64,000 nt of DNA. It comes from Neopestalotiopsis rosae (Eukaryota; Ascomycota; Sordariomycetes; Amphisphaeriales; Sporocadaceae). Positions 1-14,037 of the stretch are shown here, piece after piece (the first letter of the stretch is position 1; each line of letters starts with the position of its first letter). Below the pieces are notes generated by a model. It was given only the letters and a program-made list of their open reading frames with translations. It had not been told where the DNA came from and did no database searches. The stretch lies in NCBI GenBank assembly GCA_023078685.1, contig JALGAS010000001.1, positions 7,440,001-7,504,000 of the forward strand. Reading direction: 5' to 3'. The position numbers and the translations under genes are program-made.

Positions 1-853
1 GGCTTTCGGGGGAGTCTGATAGGTTGCGGGGATATGTATGCTCCATTCTCGCCGACCGGCGGCATGGGCGCTCTTCTCAAGAAAGCCGGAGTTGCGAACT
101 GAAGTTTGGTGGCAGAGCTTGGAGATCTGACATCTTGCACGTTGTTGTCTCGATTTTTGAGGGGCGTTGCAAAGCTTCCCAGCGTGCCTCGTTTCTTTGA
201 TGATTGAGGCGTTCTTCCTAGCTCAATTGCGCTCCCCGAATCCAGCTCGGCGTGCTTACGCTTACTAGGCGTTGCCTGTAGCTGGGGATGCGAGACAGCA
301 ACATCACCTGATCGTGGTCTCGAAGGTGTCTGCTCATCCAAGAGGTCAAAAAGACCGAGTATCTTTCCGTCTCTTTGTGGAGTTGGGCCTATGGAAGTTG
401 GGACGGCTGGACTAAAGAGTCTACGAATCGATGGGGTTTCCATGCCATCGAGGAGATCGGAATTGGGCTTGGGTTTTGAAGGTGTTGCAGCAGGTCTTGT
501 TCGCTTGGATGGGGTCTGCGTCGATGACGTGTCTGCTTTGCGTGCTTTGTTCTTATTTTCCTTTTTTGGCGGCTGTACTTTGCCATCGAGTATGTCGCGA
601 ACTTGGTTATATTTCTTGTACTTTTGGGCTGCGCCACTGTGTCAACGGAGTCCTTTCAAGGCGCAAGGAGATCGTGGTATCACGACCACCACCCAGCGAA
701 AAGCACCGTACCTATTATCGGATTCGCCTTGATATCGTTGCGACCCGGTTTCTTGCCATCGTTCTTCTTTGCCCAGTCTCCTTCGAATTGCTTTAGTGCA
801 GCTCGAAGCTCCTGAGCCCGCGCCTCATATTGCTGCCTTTCGGTGTCGCCCAT
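1..853 (-). CDS. SLD2: DNA replication regulator Sld2 (N-terminal part, runs off window)
   Basis: This encodes the N-terminal ~256 residues of Sld2/Drc1. In yeast, CDK-phosphorylated Sld2 bridges Dpb11 to the origin machinery at replication initiation. Exon 1 runs 853-712 and begins MGDTERQQYEARAQELR, followed by the family signature FEGDWAK..DGKKPGR.DIK.NP. An 83-bp intron (711-629) has GTACGG and GCAG ends. Exon 2 (628 to the window edge) opens with AQKYKKYNQVRDIL, the continuation of the Sld2 N-terminal domain, and then becomes low-complexity and rich in TPSKR, TPS and SP motifs, as expected for a multiply phosphorylated CDK substrate. A nearer AG at 637 would shift the frame, so the acceptor at 629 was chosen. 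The C-terminus lies beyond position 1. Confidence 0.85.
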
Positions 854-1712
854 GTCGGAAGGCGGGTATGGTCAAAGTCAATGCCGGAAATGCATAAGCA
901 GCACATCAAAAACCTAAACGATCAAAACCGCAAAGTGTAAACAAACAATATGCTGAATGATGCTGAACAGATTGACAAAATTCTCAAATGCAAGTTGTGT
1001 AGTATGATCGACAGACTGCGTGTGGAATGCAGACAAGTTCCCATCCTTCGTTAAGAGAAACGCGAGCCATGGGTGGTGGGGTGTTTCAATGCTGAACATG
1101 GGGACCGCGTTCCCGTACCGTTGCTGCAATTAACTGAGCGCGACGCGACGCGCATCGACTAGACGTCAGATGCTTAGGTGGGGCAATAGTGGACAAACAT
1201 CAGTACTGGCCCCGCCAAAGGCGCAGGTCCCGAGTTACTCAGAGGTCCCCGGGCTTTTGGGGGCGGGTTTTGGCGGACTCTTTAGTGGGCATCTTTGCTT
1301 CGGCCGTCAAGCTTCAGCGCATTGATAGTGGCGGCCGTCTACGTACGAAGTACTATGTATATCGATTGGGCTCCGTCATCCGAAATTCGTGATACCTGCC
1401 AATTCTTTAAGGTTTCGATACTGAATGCTCGCTACCCGGTTACAACTGCTTGACAACCCAGCGCACTGGAAAAAGAAAAAAACGATCCCTGTCGCATTTA
1501 CCCGAGGACTGTTGAGCACCTCTGTTCTTTTCTTTTTCGTCTCTGGAAATTTTTACTTGTCTTATTCCTTTTTCCTTTCTTGCGAGCTCGGGTAGAGAGT
1601 GACCTCCTCCAGACACGTCACACAGCTAGGACAGTTAGTCAGTCCCTTGATTGCAGGGCAAAGCATTACGTTTCAATTCGTATCGAATCTGGACTCGACG
1701 GGGTTTCGGCAT
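854..1712. other. Intergenic, divergent promoter region
   Basis: This lies between the start of SLD2 (minus) and the RING gene (plus), so it should hold both promoters. It includes pyrimidine-rich stretches at 1530-1580 just before the RING gene. Short open frames here have no recognisable protein character and I see no RNA gene. Confidence 0.6.
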
Positions 1713-2774
1713 ATGGAACGTGATGGTGGCGACGGAGCAGATGTCCAGGCCAGGGTGCTTCAACATACACTACAAGAGGTAGCCTCTAGAAGCACAGTCG
1801 ATGGAAGCGCCCAAGTTGACTGCTGCGTCATCTGTCTAGATGCCATAACGGAAGCATGCGAGGCTCGCCCATGTCAGCACAGTAACTTTGATTTTGTCTG
1901 TCTCATCAACTGGCTTGAGCAGCAGCCAAAATGCCCACTCTGTAAAACCGCCGTTTCCGAAGTCCGCTATGAGTTTGATGGGCCAGACAGGAAAAGATGG
2001 AGAACTTTCGAAGTCCGCAAGACCGTCGATGCGGATCCAGTGGCGGCAACGAGTCACGGTACATCGCAGCCGCCGAATAGGAATTGGCCTTTCCGCAGAG
2101 GACGGCGGCAGCGCGAACATGTACCGCGGCACACTCTGACTGAAGATGAGGCAGTCATTCGCCGACGGCAAATCTACCGTGATGGGCTATATTCACTGCA
2201 CGTCGGGACAAATCGAATCACCAGATACCGGGAGCTCACTCCTCAGCTCTTTGAACAGGATCCAGATCTTGTGTCGCGAACACGTATGTGGTTGAGAAGG
2301 GAGCTCAAGGTTTTCGAGTTCTTGCACACCCCAGCTGAAGCGCAGGGCAGCGATGATATGATGACCCGGAGGCGGGCTAACAACGCCGAGTTCTTGCTCG
2401 AGTACATTATTGCCATCTTGAAAACGGTCGACATGCAAGGAAGCCAGGGCCAGGCAGAGGATATGTTGCAGGAGTTCTTGGGTCGAGAGCACACCAGACT
2501 CTTGCTCCACGAGCTGAAAAGCTTTCTTAGAAGTCCATCTATGTCTTTGGAGGCGTGGGATGGGACGGTTCAATACCCGCCGGTCTCCTCTAGAAAGAGA
2601 CGCAGTAATTCTCCAACGACTAGATCTCAAACCGTCTCGTCAGACCCTACATCGCGAGCTCGTCGTTCCAGGGACGCAGGGCTCGCCGTAGGGGGTAGTG
2701 GAGACTTCTACAGGCCCAAGTACTCGGACGCTGATCGACACGTAGGCTCTGCGCGTGGCCCGAGACCAGGCTGA
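1713..2774 (+). CDS. RING-finger E3 ligase-like protein, Topors-like
   Basis: This is a 353-residue intronless protein. The ATG at 1713 was chosen because the open frame upstream of it contains no other ATG. A RING domain at about residues 36-80 starts CVICLDAI and ends CPLC. The central part reads CQHSNFDFVC, so the usual second cysteine after C-x-H is missing and the spacing is one residue longer, a variant I recall from fungal Topors-type RINGs. A charged region follows, and then a segment (about residues 140-210, IYRDGLYSLHVG..RITRYRELTP) that resembles the region after the RING in Topors-like E3 ligases. The C-terminus is basic and serine-rich. Predicted role: ubiquitin or SUMO E3 ligase with unknown substrate. 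The last residues could differ if an unseen 3' intron exists, since a second open frame overlaps the stop and continues to 2964. Confidence 0.7.
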   Translation: MERDGGDGADVQARVLQHTLQEVASRSTVDGSAQVDCCVICLDAITEACEARPCQHSNFDFVCLINWLEQQPKCPLCKTAVSEVRYEFDGPDRKRWRTFEVRKTVDADPVAATSHGTSQPPNRNWPFRRGRRQREHVPRHTLTEDEAVIRRRQIYRDGLYSLHVGTNRITRYRELTPQLFEQDPDLVSRTRMWLRRELKVFEFLHTPAEAQGSDDMMTRRRANNAEFLLEYIIAILKTVDMQGSQGQAEDMLQEFLGREHTRLLLHELKSFLRSPSMSLEAWDGTVQYPPVSSRKRRSNSPTTRSQTVSSDPTSRARRSRDAGLAVGGSGDFYRPKYSDADRHVGSARGPRPG

Positions 2775-3057
2775 TCTAGCTGGCTTGGCTGGGGATCATC
2801 GTATCCATCAACTGAACGCTCACGCCTTACAAGATCTATGTGCATCTGTGAATCATTCGATGAGTCGGCTCGAGGATGAGATTTGGGGGATAATCCACGA
2901 TCTTCATGAGCTGAAATACGTACGTTGGTCTGAATCATTATATCATTTCATCATAACTGACTAGACTAGAGCCTCGGATATATACACATGAAAACGTAAA
3001 AATTTGCAAATAAATCGTACAAACCCCAATAAATAACACATAGCGGCAGTGTGCTGC

Positions 3058-5163
3058 TCACTTGGAATGTCTCTTCGTGATATACACGGGCCAGTGTTTG
3101 GGGACGCAGATAAAGTAGGCCATCCATTCCCAATCCTTGTTTGGTTGTACTTGTTGAAACTCGTAATCTCTCATCATGGTAGCCTACATGGCTGAGTTAG
3201 CATATAAAAATGTTTTTTGCGGGTGCCCTTGGCGAGCAGACATGATCCCACTTACACCTATTTTGGAGAGTTGAATGCGAGCAATATGCTGTCCGGGGCA
3301 GGCAGCCCATCCCAATCCCCACTAGGATATAAATGTCAGCGGATGACCATCATGCGATTTTTTGCTTTTTCGGTCTTCTTTCTTTTTCTTTGGAAGCACT
3401 TACAGGACAGAAATGCTTTTCCAGCGATGCTGCATCTGGCCCCAGCCAGCGATCGGGGTTGAACTCGTCTGCATCAGGGCCCCATATTTCCTTGGACCTC
3501 ATGATGACATATGGGTTGACGGACAATACGGTGCCCTCTGGGAAGAAAACACCACCAATAGTGAGGCCGCCCTTGGGCGCAACACGAGGTAAGCCCACTA
3601 AAGACAGTTGGTCAGTAATGCTTACTAAGAATGAACCTTACCATGTTTGCTGTCTGGATATAATGAAAAATTTGACATACTGGGAACAGGAGCGAATATT
3701 CTCAGCGCTTCCTTGATTGCAGCTTGCAGATATGGTAGCCTTTGTGCATCCTCATGGCTCACCACCGGATCCGTACAGTACCCTTCCTTTACGGCGGCGT
3801 CTACTTCGTCCTGGAGCCGTTTCCAGACTCTGGGTTCTCGTATGACATGATAGATCAAGCTCCTATAGGGCTCGAGTTAGTACTGGTACAGTATAGGGTC
3901 GGTCATAGGGTCGGTCATAAGTCGAGGGGCAGTGATGCTAAAACATACTGGAGACTACACGAGAGTGTATCTGATCCGGCGCCGAGGTTGCTCATGGCCG
4001 CCGCAAAAAGCCGGCCCTCATCCCACTGCAGACTGACGTCGCGGGCCTTGCCGAGGGCGCGGTACCAGTGCGCACAAATGTCGAAGCGCGCGTCGGGGTT
4101 CTCCCGGCGCTCCTCGAGGGCGCTCTTGGTGATGGCGCCGAGGTGGCCAATGGGCAGCAGCTCCATCCACGTGGTCAGCGGGTTGCAAAAGACGTAGCTG
4201 ACCCAGCGGAAGAAGCCAAAGACGGTCAGGAAGAGCTCAATGGCCTCATTGTTGGCAATGGCCCCGCCAATGTCCTCGCCCTTTTCGATGAAGCCAAACG
4301 TCTTGGAAAAGGTGACCTCCCCCGTGATGTCGTACGCGGCATACGAGAAGAAGTCGCCGAGCTCCATCGGCTTGTGGTCCGTGGCCGCATGATCGAACCA
4401 TCCAAAGAGGCCCCGGAGCACCTCGTCTATCTGCGATTCCGAGCGCAGGACATTGTGCTGAAGAAACCCTGGCGATAAGTATTTGGCACTATGGATCTTT
4501 TCCTTGGCATTGACGACGGATAAGGGTCCGGGAAATCGGTAGTCTGGGAAAGCGAAAACCTTATACCACTCGCCCTGTCGATCAATGGTCAGCCATAATT
4601 ACCGCACAGACCTCGTGATGGTGACGGATAGGAGAGTCTGGGCCTTTGTCTAGACTCAGGGTGAATGAACGGACCTTTTGGAGTGGGGCCATGAGAACTG
4701 CTTTGGTTGCTTCAGTGTGACATACACTGATCTCATTGTGAGCAACCCTCACGAAGGGGCCTGGAATAGATGTATCATATCAGCATGGTTATAGTCGTGA
4801 GTGGGGGGAAGGACCAGCTGCGCCGAGAATACCCCCACGACCAAGCCAAGAAAGATCGTACTCACCATGTTTCTCATGTTGTTCAACGAGTGCAAGCTGC
4901 TGATCGCCCTTAATGATATGCCGGAGATGCCATAAACGAGAAAATGATGCCAGGAAAGGACCAGGCACGGAGCTGATGGAGCTGAAATATCGTCGACGTA
5001 TTACAAGAAGTAGCAATATAGTACTGAGTGGAAGTAGAATTTGTACAAAAATAGATCCTCTAGCCCGTGTCTCAAAGTCTGGCAGGCTAAAGTGAACGTC
5101 GCTCAAGGAGTGACAGCCCAGAACCGAACATAATCGTGAGGTGGTGTTTGTGGACGATAACAT
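3058..5163 (-). CDS. Cytochrome P450 monooxygenase, pisatin demethylase-like
   Basis: Seven exons on the minus strand (5163-4866, 4760-4675, 4574-3961, 3862-3681, 3597-3404, 3321-3256, 3183-3058) join in frame to 521 residues. All introns have GT...AG ends, and the 3960-3863 intron carries a CTAAC branch site. An N-terminal membrane anchor (about residues 38-57) precedes the SVPGP hinge. P450 landmarks occur in order: I-helix AGSDT, K-helix KEALR (ExxR), FNPDRW, and the heme loop WGLGWAACPGQ with the cysteine ligand. The GEWYKVFAFPDYRFPGP segment and the CPGQHIA heme loop resemble the pisatin demethylase-like P450s of ascomycetes. It should be an ER-bound monooxygenase; the substrate cannot be told. 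The intron after 4675 has an unusual GTCCGT donor. No biosynthetic core enzyme is adjacent. Confidence 0.88.
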
Positions 5164-6332
5164 GATTGTGATACCTGAGAAGCTCAGACGGGAACTGACT
5201 CGGAGCAAGACGGGCAATGGATAGTGGTAGGGTGAGACTATATATCAGACACTGGACCGATCTACACTAGAAGGCGGTTCTCAGAGACAAATCTAGAAAG
5301 AGGAATCCACAAAGTCAAAGGCTAATCGGCGTGATGGGGGAGCTCTGATATAAGAAACTCAAACACGTGTGTGGCTGATCTTGACCTGCCATTGGCGCGA
5401 ATCGGGGGACACCATTGTTCATTGCACTAATCTTTGCTTTTGCAACCGTTCTGGGGCTGCCTGTCATTCCTTTTCACCCAAGTCGAATGACAGCTCAAGC
5501 CATGAGTGTCCTCGAACCTTTTCATATTAATTGTATCCTCTGGAAAAAGCAGATCAACACTCAACGCCAAGTCGCTATGCAGCAGGATGCAACCACCCCT
5601 GTCTGACTAGCGAGGAGACGAGCGCCCCAATGGCGCGGACACGGGAATCCCCTTTTAACCCCCGGCCTATCATTCAAAAAACCTTGCATCCGATATAATA
5701 ATACTGTAGCCAAGTGAAGCCTGGCATTGGGTAAGCCCTGGAATGAGACTCCCTGCCTGTGAATGCCTCGAGTCAAGTGCCTAGATGCTCACATTTGCTT
5801 CTTGTCTCCGGCCCCACACCTCCGCTGGCCGTTTGGGGTCTGTTCGCAGAATCGCGATGGCCCGGCGCGGCGCAAGTGGAGCAAAGACAACATAAAAATG
5901 GGAATAAGAGGTGCTCGGCTCGGCTATAGTAACCATTGCCTATAGATATCACTCTTGCAATATCTAAAATCTGGGGCAATGCCTGATCTATCATTTCTGC
6001 CCAAAGATACTGTCATGTGCTTGGACTTGTACGGCCAACCCAGCTGATGCGCCGCCTCATCCTGCCGTCGAGGATCCGGATTCTCGTCACAATAATCCTC
6101 CAAATCTTGGAGAACAACTTTTCATCGATTGGTCCGTCCTTCTTCGATGTGTGCGCTTCGTTATCTCGTTGGTCCCAACACAGCTGAAACAGGATGCAAC
6201 CCTGCTGTTCCCAAGAGAGGCAGCCCTGCAAATATTGATAGATCTTAGAATGACCAAGGTTTCTAATTGGCCGAGTGGGCGAGGGGTACGATGCGATCGA
6301 GAGCCTTATGCAAAAGCATCTCTAGTGACGCT
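5164..6332. other. Intergenic region, nothing recognised
   Basis: This spans 1.2 kb between the P450 start and the 3' end of the AMSH gene, both on the minus strand. It should contain the P450 promoter. Short frames on both strands show no family motifs and no splice pattern that would join them. Confidence 0.5.
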
Positions 6333-8184
6333 CTATTCCTCCCGGAGATCGCGTATTTGGTATTCGAGACTGTCATGCTCGAGAACATGACCACCGGAGT
6401 TCATTCCGGCACTTGTGTAGAGGTTTCCCACGCTGTGGGGATGAAATGTTGTTGTTAGATTGCAATCAAGCACATGTGGTAATCCAGGCGGATTCGTCAG
6501 GCGAAAGATGCCATACCTAAATAGAAATTATTAGATTATGCAGGAATACCAAGAATATTTGTGGAGCGTAGGCTTACGAAGGATCGTCCCTTGGGGCACA
6601 GACAATGGCAATGCTTTCAGGCAACATTATTTGATATCCAGACTGTGTGTGGAGATCTCTACTGCTCATAAAACAGGTTTGAGTCGGGTGAGTATGGATC
6701 CAACCGAGTTGTATGAGGTCTTCTTGATCACAGAAGTCGAACAAGGCTCCTTCGTTCTCAGTCTCGCATGTATCGGAAGTACATCGCTGCTCTGGGATAA
6801 CCAGACATCTGACGAACAGCGCATTGTTGATGCTAGTGCCGCACAAGACGCCACACATTTCCAACCCCTTTTCGGTGTTCGGTTTGGCCAGACGAAGAAA
6901 GTCCAGGCGCATCTTGGATGGCAGTATAACGCAGCGCATAGGGTCGCCATTCTCCAAGTAGGCAGCAGGTTTGAAAGTCAGGTGCTCCCGGGTCGATTGC
7001 TTTCCAGGTGCCTCCAAAGGCGCATCGAGCTCTTTGGGCGGCCGTGCGGGAGCAGCAGGTTGATGCACTTGAGGAGTCGTTTGAGGGGTCGCAAGTGGCC
7101 AGAGAGGCTCTTTGGACGGGAGTTCAGGTATTTGTTGCTGCTGCGTCGGCCACAGCTCAACGGGTACCGGACCACCCGCTTTCGGCGGCCGGGGCGGTTG
7201 CTGCGACGATTCGCGATCAGGTCTTGGTAGACTTTGATACTGAACTGGTGTCGATCTTGAGACTGATGGATATGAAAGGCTCGAATCGGCCATGCTGAGA
7301 GGCCTGTAGGTGGATTGCTCGTCTCTCTCTCTCTCAGCCCTGCTCATCCTTTGGACGTATTCATGTATATGCTGACTGTTGGGGCCATCTTGCAGGCCAT
7401 GAATTGACTGCGTCTTCTGCCTAAAGACTTCTTCGTCCTCCGCTTGTGTTTTTGCTATTTCATTTGTCCAATTGTTCCAGAAGCCAGCTGTTCGCCTGCT
7501 TTGCTCCTCCTCTGCTGATATCTTCTTTGATGGGTCCTGTTGCGTCTGTTGCGATGCCCTCTTCTCTGCGTCGCGTCTGCTGAACTCCTTTTTGGCCAGG
7601 TCTACAGCTAGATCCAAATGCTCGCCAGCATCAAGTACCCGTGCTTTCGAGGATAGCGTAACGTCCATAGCGGCACGCCTTTCGGCTTTTGTTTGTTCTG
7701 GTTGCGCGTTAGATTGCGCCTTCGGTTGCGCCTTTGATTGCGCCTCCAATAGAGCTATTCTCCTTGCCTCACTCGCTTCCCAAGCGGCGTATTCGCGACT
7801 TATGATGGGCTTTATTTTTTCCAGGTTGGTGATTACGTCCTTCATACCCCTGATGGCCTCTCTATAATGTTTCTGTCCTTCTGGTGTCCTGACTTCGGGA
7901 TGGCTGCGCAGATGTTTCATGATCAAGTCGGACTGCCGAAGGTATAGCATATATGCCTTTGGAAAGTTCCCTTCCAAGCGATAGCTCCTGGCCTCTCGCT
8001 CTAGGGTCTTGGCTGTGCGCAGCCATTGCTGAAGGGTCAAGGCGGTCGTAAATTGGAAATCGGCAGCTTGTTCGGATATCTCCTGGACGCTCATAGGCCG
8101 GCGGGGGGCGTCGACAACCATCTTGCCGGTAGATATTGTTTTGGGCAGACTTACAGTTGCAAGCTGCCCATTCAAGAATAGCAT
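6333..8184 (-). CDS. AMSH/Sst2-type JAMM deubiquitinase
   Basis: Two exons (8184-6578 and 6516-6333; 61-bp intron) give 596 residues. The protein is a K63-type ubiquitin isopeptidase of the AMSH/STAMBP/Sst2 family, which trims ubiquitin from cargo at endosomes together with ESCRT. The N-terminus (about residues 30-140) is the helical USP8-dimerisation/MIT-like domain. A glutamine- and proline-rich linker follows. The C-terminal MPN+ domain has the catalytic Glu in LEMCGVLCG and the zinc-binding HTHPTQTCFMSSRD motif. The AMSH-specific ending (YGIFRLTNPPGLPHVLDCN, then FHPHS..NLYT and HV.E...LE..I.DLR) is in exon 2, which supports the splice. The start could instead be the Met at 8121 (MVVDAPRRPMSVQEI), since homology only begins there. 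Confidence 0.93.
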
Positions 8185-9408
8185 GAGCTAGTTTTGTAGT
8201 TGTAATACCGTGATTTGTAGGGGAACTCGGTCTTTTCGGACAAAGGAGGTGCGCGCAAACGTGCAGACTGTTGGTGGTCGTCGTGAGAGAAAGGATGGAC
8301 TAGAGGCGGGTCGGTGTTGGCCACGATTGTTTTCGAGCTGGGATAACGGGGACTGGGCAGTTGAATGGATGAAAGAATGGGTGGCTGGAGGTGGTTCAGA
8401 GCTGCTGCCTTGAGAGATGAATGTCGTGTCGTCTAGAGTACCTTGAGAGCCGCATGCAGGCAGGCTGGGTGCAGCACAACAGCAACAACTCACTCCAATA
8501 AAGTATGCAGACGAATCTGCGGTATGGTATGTAGGAACGTTGTGTTGGGCGTACATTTGGGTTCAAGGCAGCCGCTTCGGTGGTAAAGAACTGATCCGAC
8601 GGCGCCGTCAGGGTCCAAAGGCACCCCGCTAGGCCCCGCCATCCGCCCCAACGTCATAGTAAGCCACCCCTGTAAATAGATAGAAGTACGTAGTCCGTCC
8701 CTAGAGTGAAAGACCGTTTTGTACAAAGGATTACTTTGTGCTACACTGAAATCTGATTGCTCACCACGTAGATGTTGGGATTGTACCTTATGCTGAGTAC
8801 CTCGGATATCCTAGGTTGGATTTCATGACAACCTCCAAGGGAAAAGGAGAGGTCGGCTCATGTCAGATCAATACTATCTTGACAGTGTGACAATACAGCA
8901 TTGCCGCTTGCATTACACATGTTGGCCAGATAGGCCGATTCGATCTGCTCAGACCCCGAGACTAGATGCCTATTTCGGTGGCACTACTAAAGCCATAGAC
9001 AAACAACATTGAACCTATATATCGGCCTGCACGACTTAGAAAAACGACGCATGGTTGAAAAGGTATACAGATCACAGCTGTACTTGAGACCTAAACTTGA
9101 CTTGCTAGGCATTTTGGAATTCATCGAAGCTGATAATATTTCAGACCCCTCCAATCCTCATCTTACTCATTTCTAAATATGTCTGCCAAGTCTACGTACC
9201 TGCCCAGACATTCAAGATGAACCAACCCCTAGGCAGGTGAAGGTTGCATATTCGAAATATCGAGCTGTGATGGACGATGGTCTGACCAATTCATGTCTAG
9301 AACGACGCTGACCCAGTGCCAGTCCTATCGAGGGTTACTGTTGGATTCTTCGCAAAATCATGCCTGTGGCTTTTTCTCCCAGCAACAATAATATCAGGGC
9401 ACTTGCGC
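8185..9408. other. Intergenic region
   Basis: This separates the AMSH start from the 3' end of prefoldin 6, both on the minus strand. An open frame at 8188-8556 lies directly upstream of AMSH, but its composition is more like a 5' leader than a protein. Nothing else is recognised. Confidence 0.5.
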
Positions 9409-9997
9409 TCAACCCTGCGCGGCGACCTGAGAAGGACCAGCTGCCTGCGCTGTTGACTGAGTCTGAATGATTTGCGTCTTCTTCTTCTCAATCTTGTCTT
9501 GAATATCCTTAATCTGCTTCTCCGTCCTCTCACTGAATTCAATTAGTCTCGGCGCGGTCAGTACTGTTGAGATCATTCCTCCCAAACTTACATTTCGTTG
9601 CCAATAAATTCTATGCGCCCCTTTACTGTGCTCTCAGCCTCAACCTTGTCCTGCTTCAGTAAGACTGGGCCGACCAGCTTGTAAATACTCTCCTCATCCT
9701 TGAGGTTCTCAAACTCCTGTACGTAAAGAAGATAATTAGTATTCAAGTCGTGAAACCAATGGCGAGGTATGCCAAGGCTGGAGGGCAGTCACCTTTTGGA
9801 CGCCTAGGTTCTCAGTCTTCTGCGCTTGAAGCTTCTGCCTCGAGGCAACGGCTGCCTGAAGTTCTATCACGGCATGTCAGTAACTACTGCTCCTAGAATG
9901 TGGCTGCTTGGGTAGGCCACAATATAGATGTCTTACCTTGTTGCAGCTTCTGGTAGTCCTCAGAGAGGGCCTGCAGCTTTGCTTGGGCTTCAGCCAT
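9409..9997 (-). CDS. YKE2: Prefoldin subunit 6 (beta-type)
   Basis: Four small exons (9997-9937, 9863-9793, 9716-9592, 9532-9409) join in frame to 126 residues, the expected length of a beta-prefoldin. The protein begins MAEAQAKLQALSEDYQKLQQ, a coiled coil. The hallmark beta-hairpin follows (ESIYKLVGPVLLKQD), then EFIGNE and the C-terminal coiled coil ERTEKQIKDIQDKIEKKK. Prefoldin is the hexameric cytosolic chaperone that delivers nascent actin and tubulin to the CCT chaperonin; subunit 6 is one of its four beta-type chains. All four exons are needed: each intron is 59-76 bp with good donors (GTAAG, GTGACT, GTAAGT). The open frames visible without splicing are misleading here. Confidence 0.93.
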
Positions 9998-12061
<2,064 letters not shown>

Positions 12062-12657
12062 CACGTCGTTCGAGAGAAGGGTCTTTTGCTCCGAGATTAT
12101 CAAGAAAGCAAGAGGAACAAATACATCTCGATGTGGCATCACATTGGCGTTGGAAGGCGTTGCAGAAACATCTTTGTACCACCTTGCTTGGCTTAGCTTG
12201 GATTCCATATGATTACGTATACTTTCGAAAAGAGACTATGATCTAGTCTGTAAATTACGCAGCCGTGGACAAATCGCCCATCTCGATGAATGAACCTCTC
12301 AGTACATACGCAGTCTGGGTGGAATCGGCTCCTGTATAGACAGAGAGGGCGCACTAATGGTGCTCATCATATCTCGCTCATTCTGCAACAACTCCAATTT
12401 CTGTTGGTCACATTATGATATAGGTCAGTGACAATTCCTTGTGTTGGAGACAATAGCTCACCCGAAATCCCGATGTCAAGTTCATTGTTGTGTCAACAAA
12501 TCATGCCTGAGTAGTGGAATGGACAATTTTTATAAATATGTCCCGCCACTTCTATTTACTATTGAAAGAATTTCTCAAACAAATTTCATTATAGCAAAGA
12601 GTGGACTTACGCAACAGTATTCTTGAATCTTTTCAAAATCTGAATCTGCAGCTAAAG
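12062..12657. other. Intergenic region
   Basis: This holds the VPS4 3' flank and the promoter of the next gene. The frame of the next gene is open from 12601, but its first ATG is at 12658. Nothing else is recognised. Confidence 0.5.
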
Positions 12658-14037
12658 ATGGCTGGCCGGAACTTGGTGCGTGACAGTTACATGTCAAACG
12701 ACAATACTGATCATTTTGCAAGCAACTTGCAAGAGCAAGGGATTGACTCAATGCAGTCAAACGCCCAAGCTATGGAAAGGCTCACGGGAGAGGTATCACA
12801 AGCCCAACGAGGCGAGCAAAGTCTATACAGGTCCCAGAGCCCCCCGCTGTTCCAAAGTACAAATTCAATGGGTGAATCTAGTGATAGCAGCCTCTCACCA
12901 CCAGTGAGCTTGCGAGAGGTCACATCCTCCCGTGTTCGCATTAGTCATATTCCGCTGAACAGAACCACGAGCTCCTCAAGCACAACCTCCTTGGAGTTGA
13001 GCCCTGCTTCTCCCGGTGAGTCTATGTTCCCAAGGAGCCTCATGAGGTCACCCAGCCTCATGAAGACGGCAATGATGCGATCTGGATCATATATGAAGCG
13101 GGCTTACAACAATAAGCAGGAACAGATGGAGTCTAAGAAGAAGCTCCCACCCTGCAAGGGCCACAACACGGTCGCATGTGCGGAGCACCTGCACTGGTAC
13201 GTGGGTTCGGACAAGGACATCATGCACGAGTCGGGAACGGGCGTCGCTGTTCCCGTCCTGGCACATGATGAAGCCCGTTTCGAAATGTCATCGGACGCAA
13301 TGATCCAGCCCGGCGGCGAGACGCAACTCCCTCGCAGCTTTGCCTACGAGGAGCCCAAGCGACACTGGTTCTATTACTGCAAAAGCTGTCGGTTGATCTA
13401 CCTCAAGGGCTCGGCAGGCAATGCCGTGAGTACCCACCCGGGCCACCTCTGCGCAGCCACCAGCGGCACCTTCAAGTACGGCGCGCGCGCCGTCGCCGTC
13501 CACGTGGACAGCACGTATGACCACGAGACGGGGCTCGCGCGGTGGAGCGTCTACTTTGGGCCCGATTCGCCCGAGAACAAGGTGCGCAGCTCGCGCAGCT
13601 TGGGCGTCGACGGCGGAAAGGCGGCCGAGATGCGGGCGCTCCGCGACGCCCTGGACGCCGTCTCGACCAGCGTCGTGGCCAGCCGCCGGGACTGTCTGAG
13701 TGGCGGCAAGGTCAAGTCCAACTGCGGCGCGTTTGTCGACGCCGCGTGTCGCTTCACCCTCGTCGTCTTCTCGCCGCTCAAGGCGGCCATGACCTTGTGT
13801 GCGGATGACTGCGGGCGGGTCCTCGAGTTTAGTGATGCGGCGAATGGGTTCTTTTACCCGGACGAGCAGCAGCAATGGGTCAGCGATCGCCTTGGCAATA
13901 GTGCGTGGCTCGAGGAGAAGAAGGGAGCCGAGCGGGCGATTGAGCACCTGGCCAAGGAAGGCGTGCAGGTCAAGTTTGCCTTTACACCGGTACAAGATTA
14001 TAGCGAGAAGTGGAAGCTTTTTACTTCTGCGATATGA
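12658..14037 (+). CDS. Hypothetical protein with possible degenerate RNase H-like fold
   Basis: This is an intronless 459-residue protein. Residues 1-140 are low-complexity and rich in Ser, Met and Gln, likely disordered. Residues 150-260 contain paired Cys/His residues (PCKGHNTVACAEHLHW, then YYCKSC). Residues 270-450 read like a fungal RNase H-fold domain: a first strand AVAVHVDSTYD, then WSVYFGPDSPEN, then a helix AAEMRALRDALDAV, then LVVFSPLKAAM. The positions of the first Asp and the helix Glu appear kept. The third catalytic Asp, expected in the LVVFSP strand, is replaced, so catalysis is doubtful. The assignment rests on pattern recall only; the gene may be better called hypothetical. 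GC content and third positions are higher in the domain half than in the tail. Confidence 0.55.
   Translation: MAGRNLVRDSYMSNDNTDHFASNLQEQGIDSMQSNAQAMERLTGEVSQAQRGEQSLYRSQSPPLFQSTNSMGESSDSSLSPPVSLREVTSSRVRISHIPLNRTTSSSSTTSLELSPASPGESMFPRSLMRSPSLMKTAMMRSGSYMKRAYNNKQEQMESKKKLPPCKGHNTVACAEHLHWYVGSDKDIMHESGTGVAVPVLAHDEARFEMSSDAMIQPGGETQLPRSFAYEEPKRHWFYYCKSCRLIYLKGSAGNAVSTHPGHLCAATSGTFKYGARAVAVHVDSTYDHETGLARWSVYFGPDSPENKVRSSRSLGVDGGKAAEMRALRDALDAVSTSVVASRRDCLSGGKVKSNCGAFVDAACRFTLVVFSPLKAAMTLCADDCGRVLEFSDAANGFFYPDEQQQWVSDRLGNSAWLEEKKGAERAIEHLAKEGVQVKFAFTPVQDYSEKWKLFTSAI

Noticed and set aside
914..1129. 71-codon minus-strand open frame between SLD2 and the RING gene
   Set aside because: No motif, lies in a divergent promoter, composition not protein-like.
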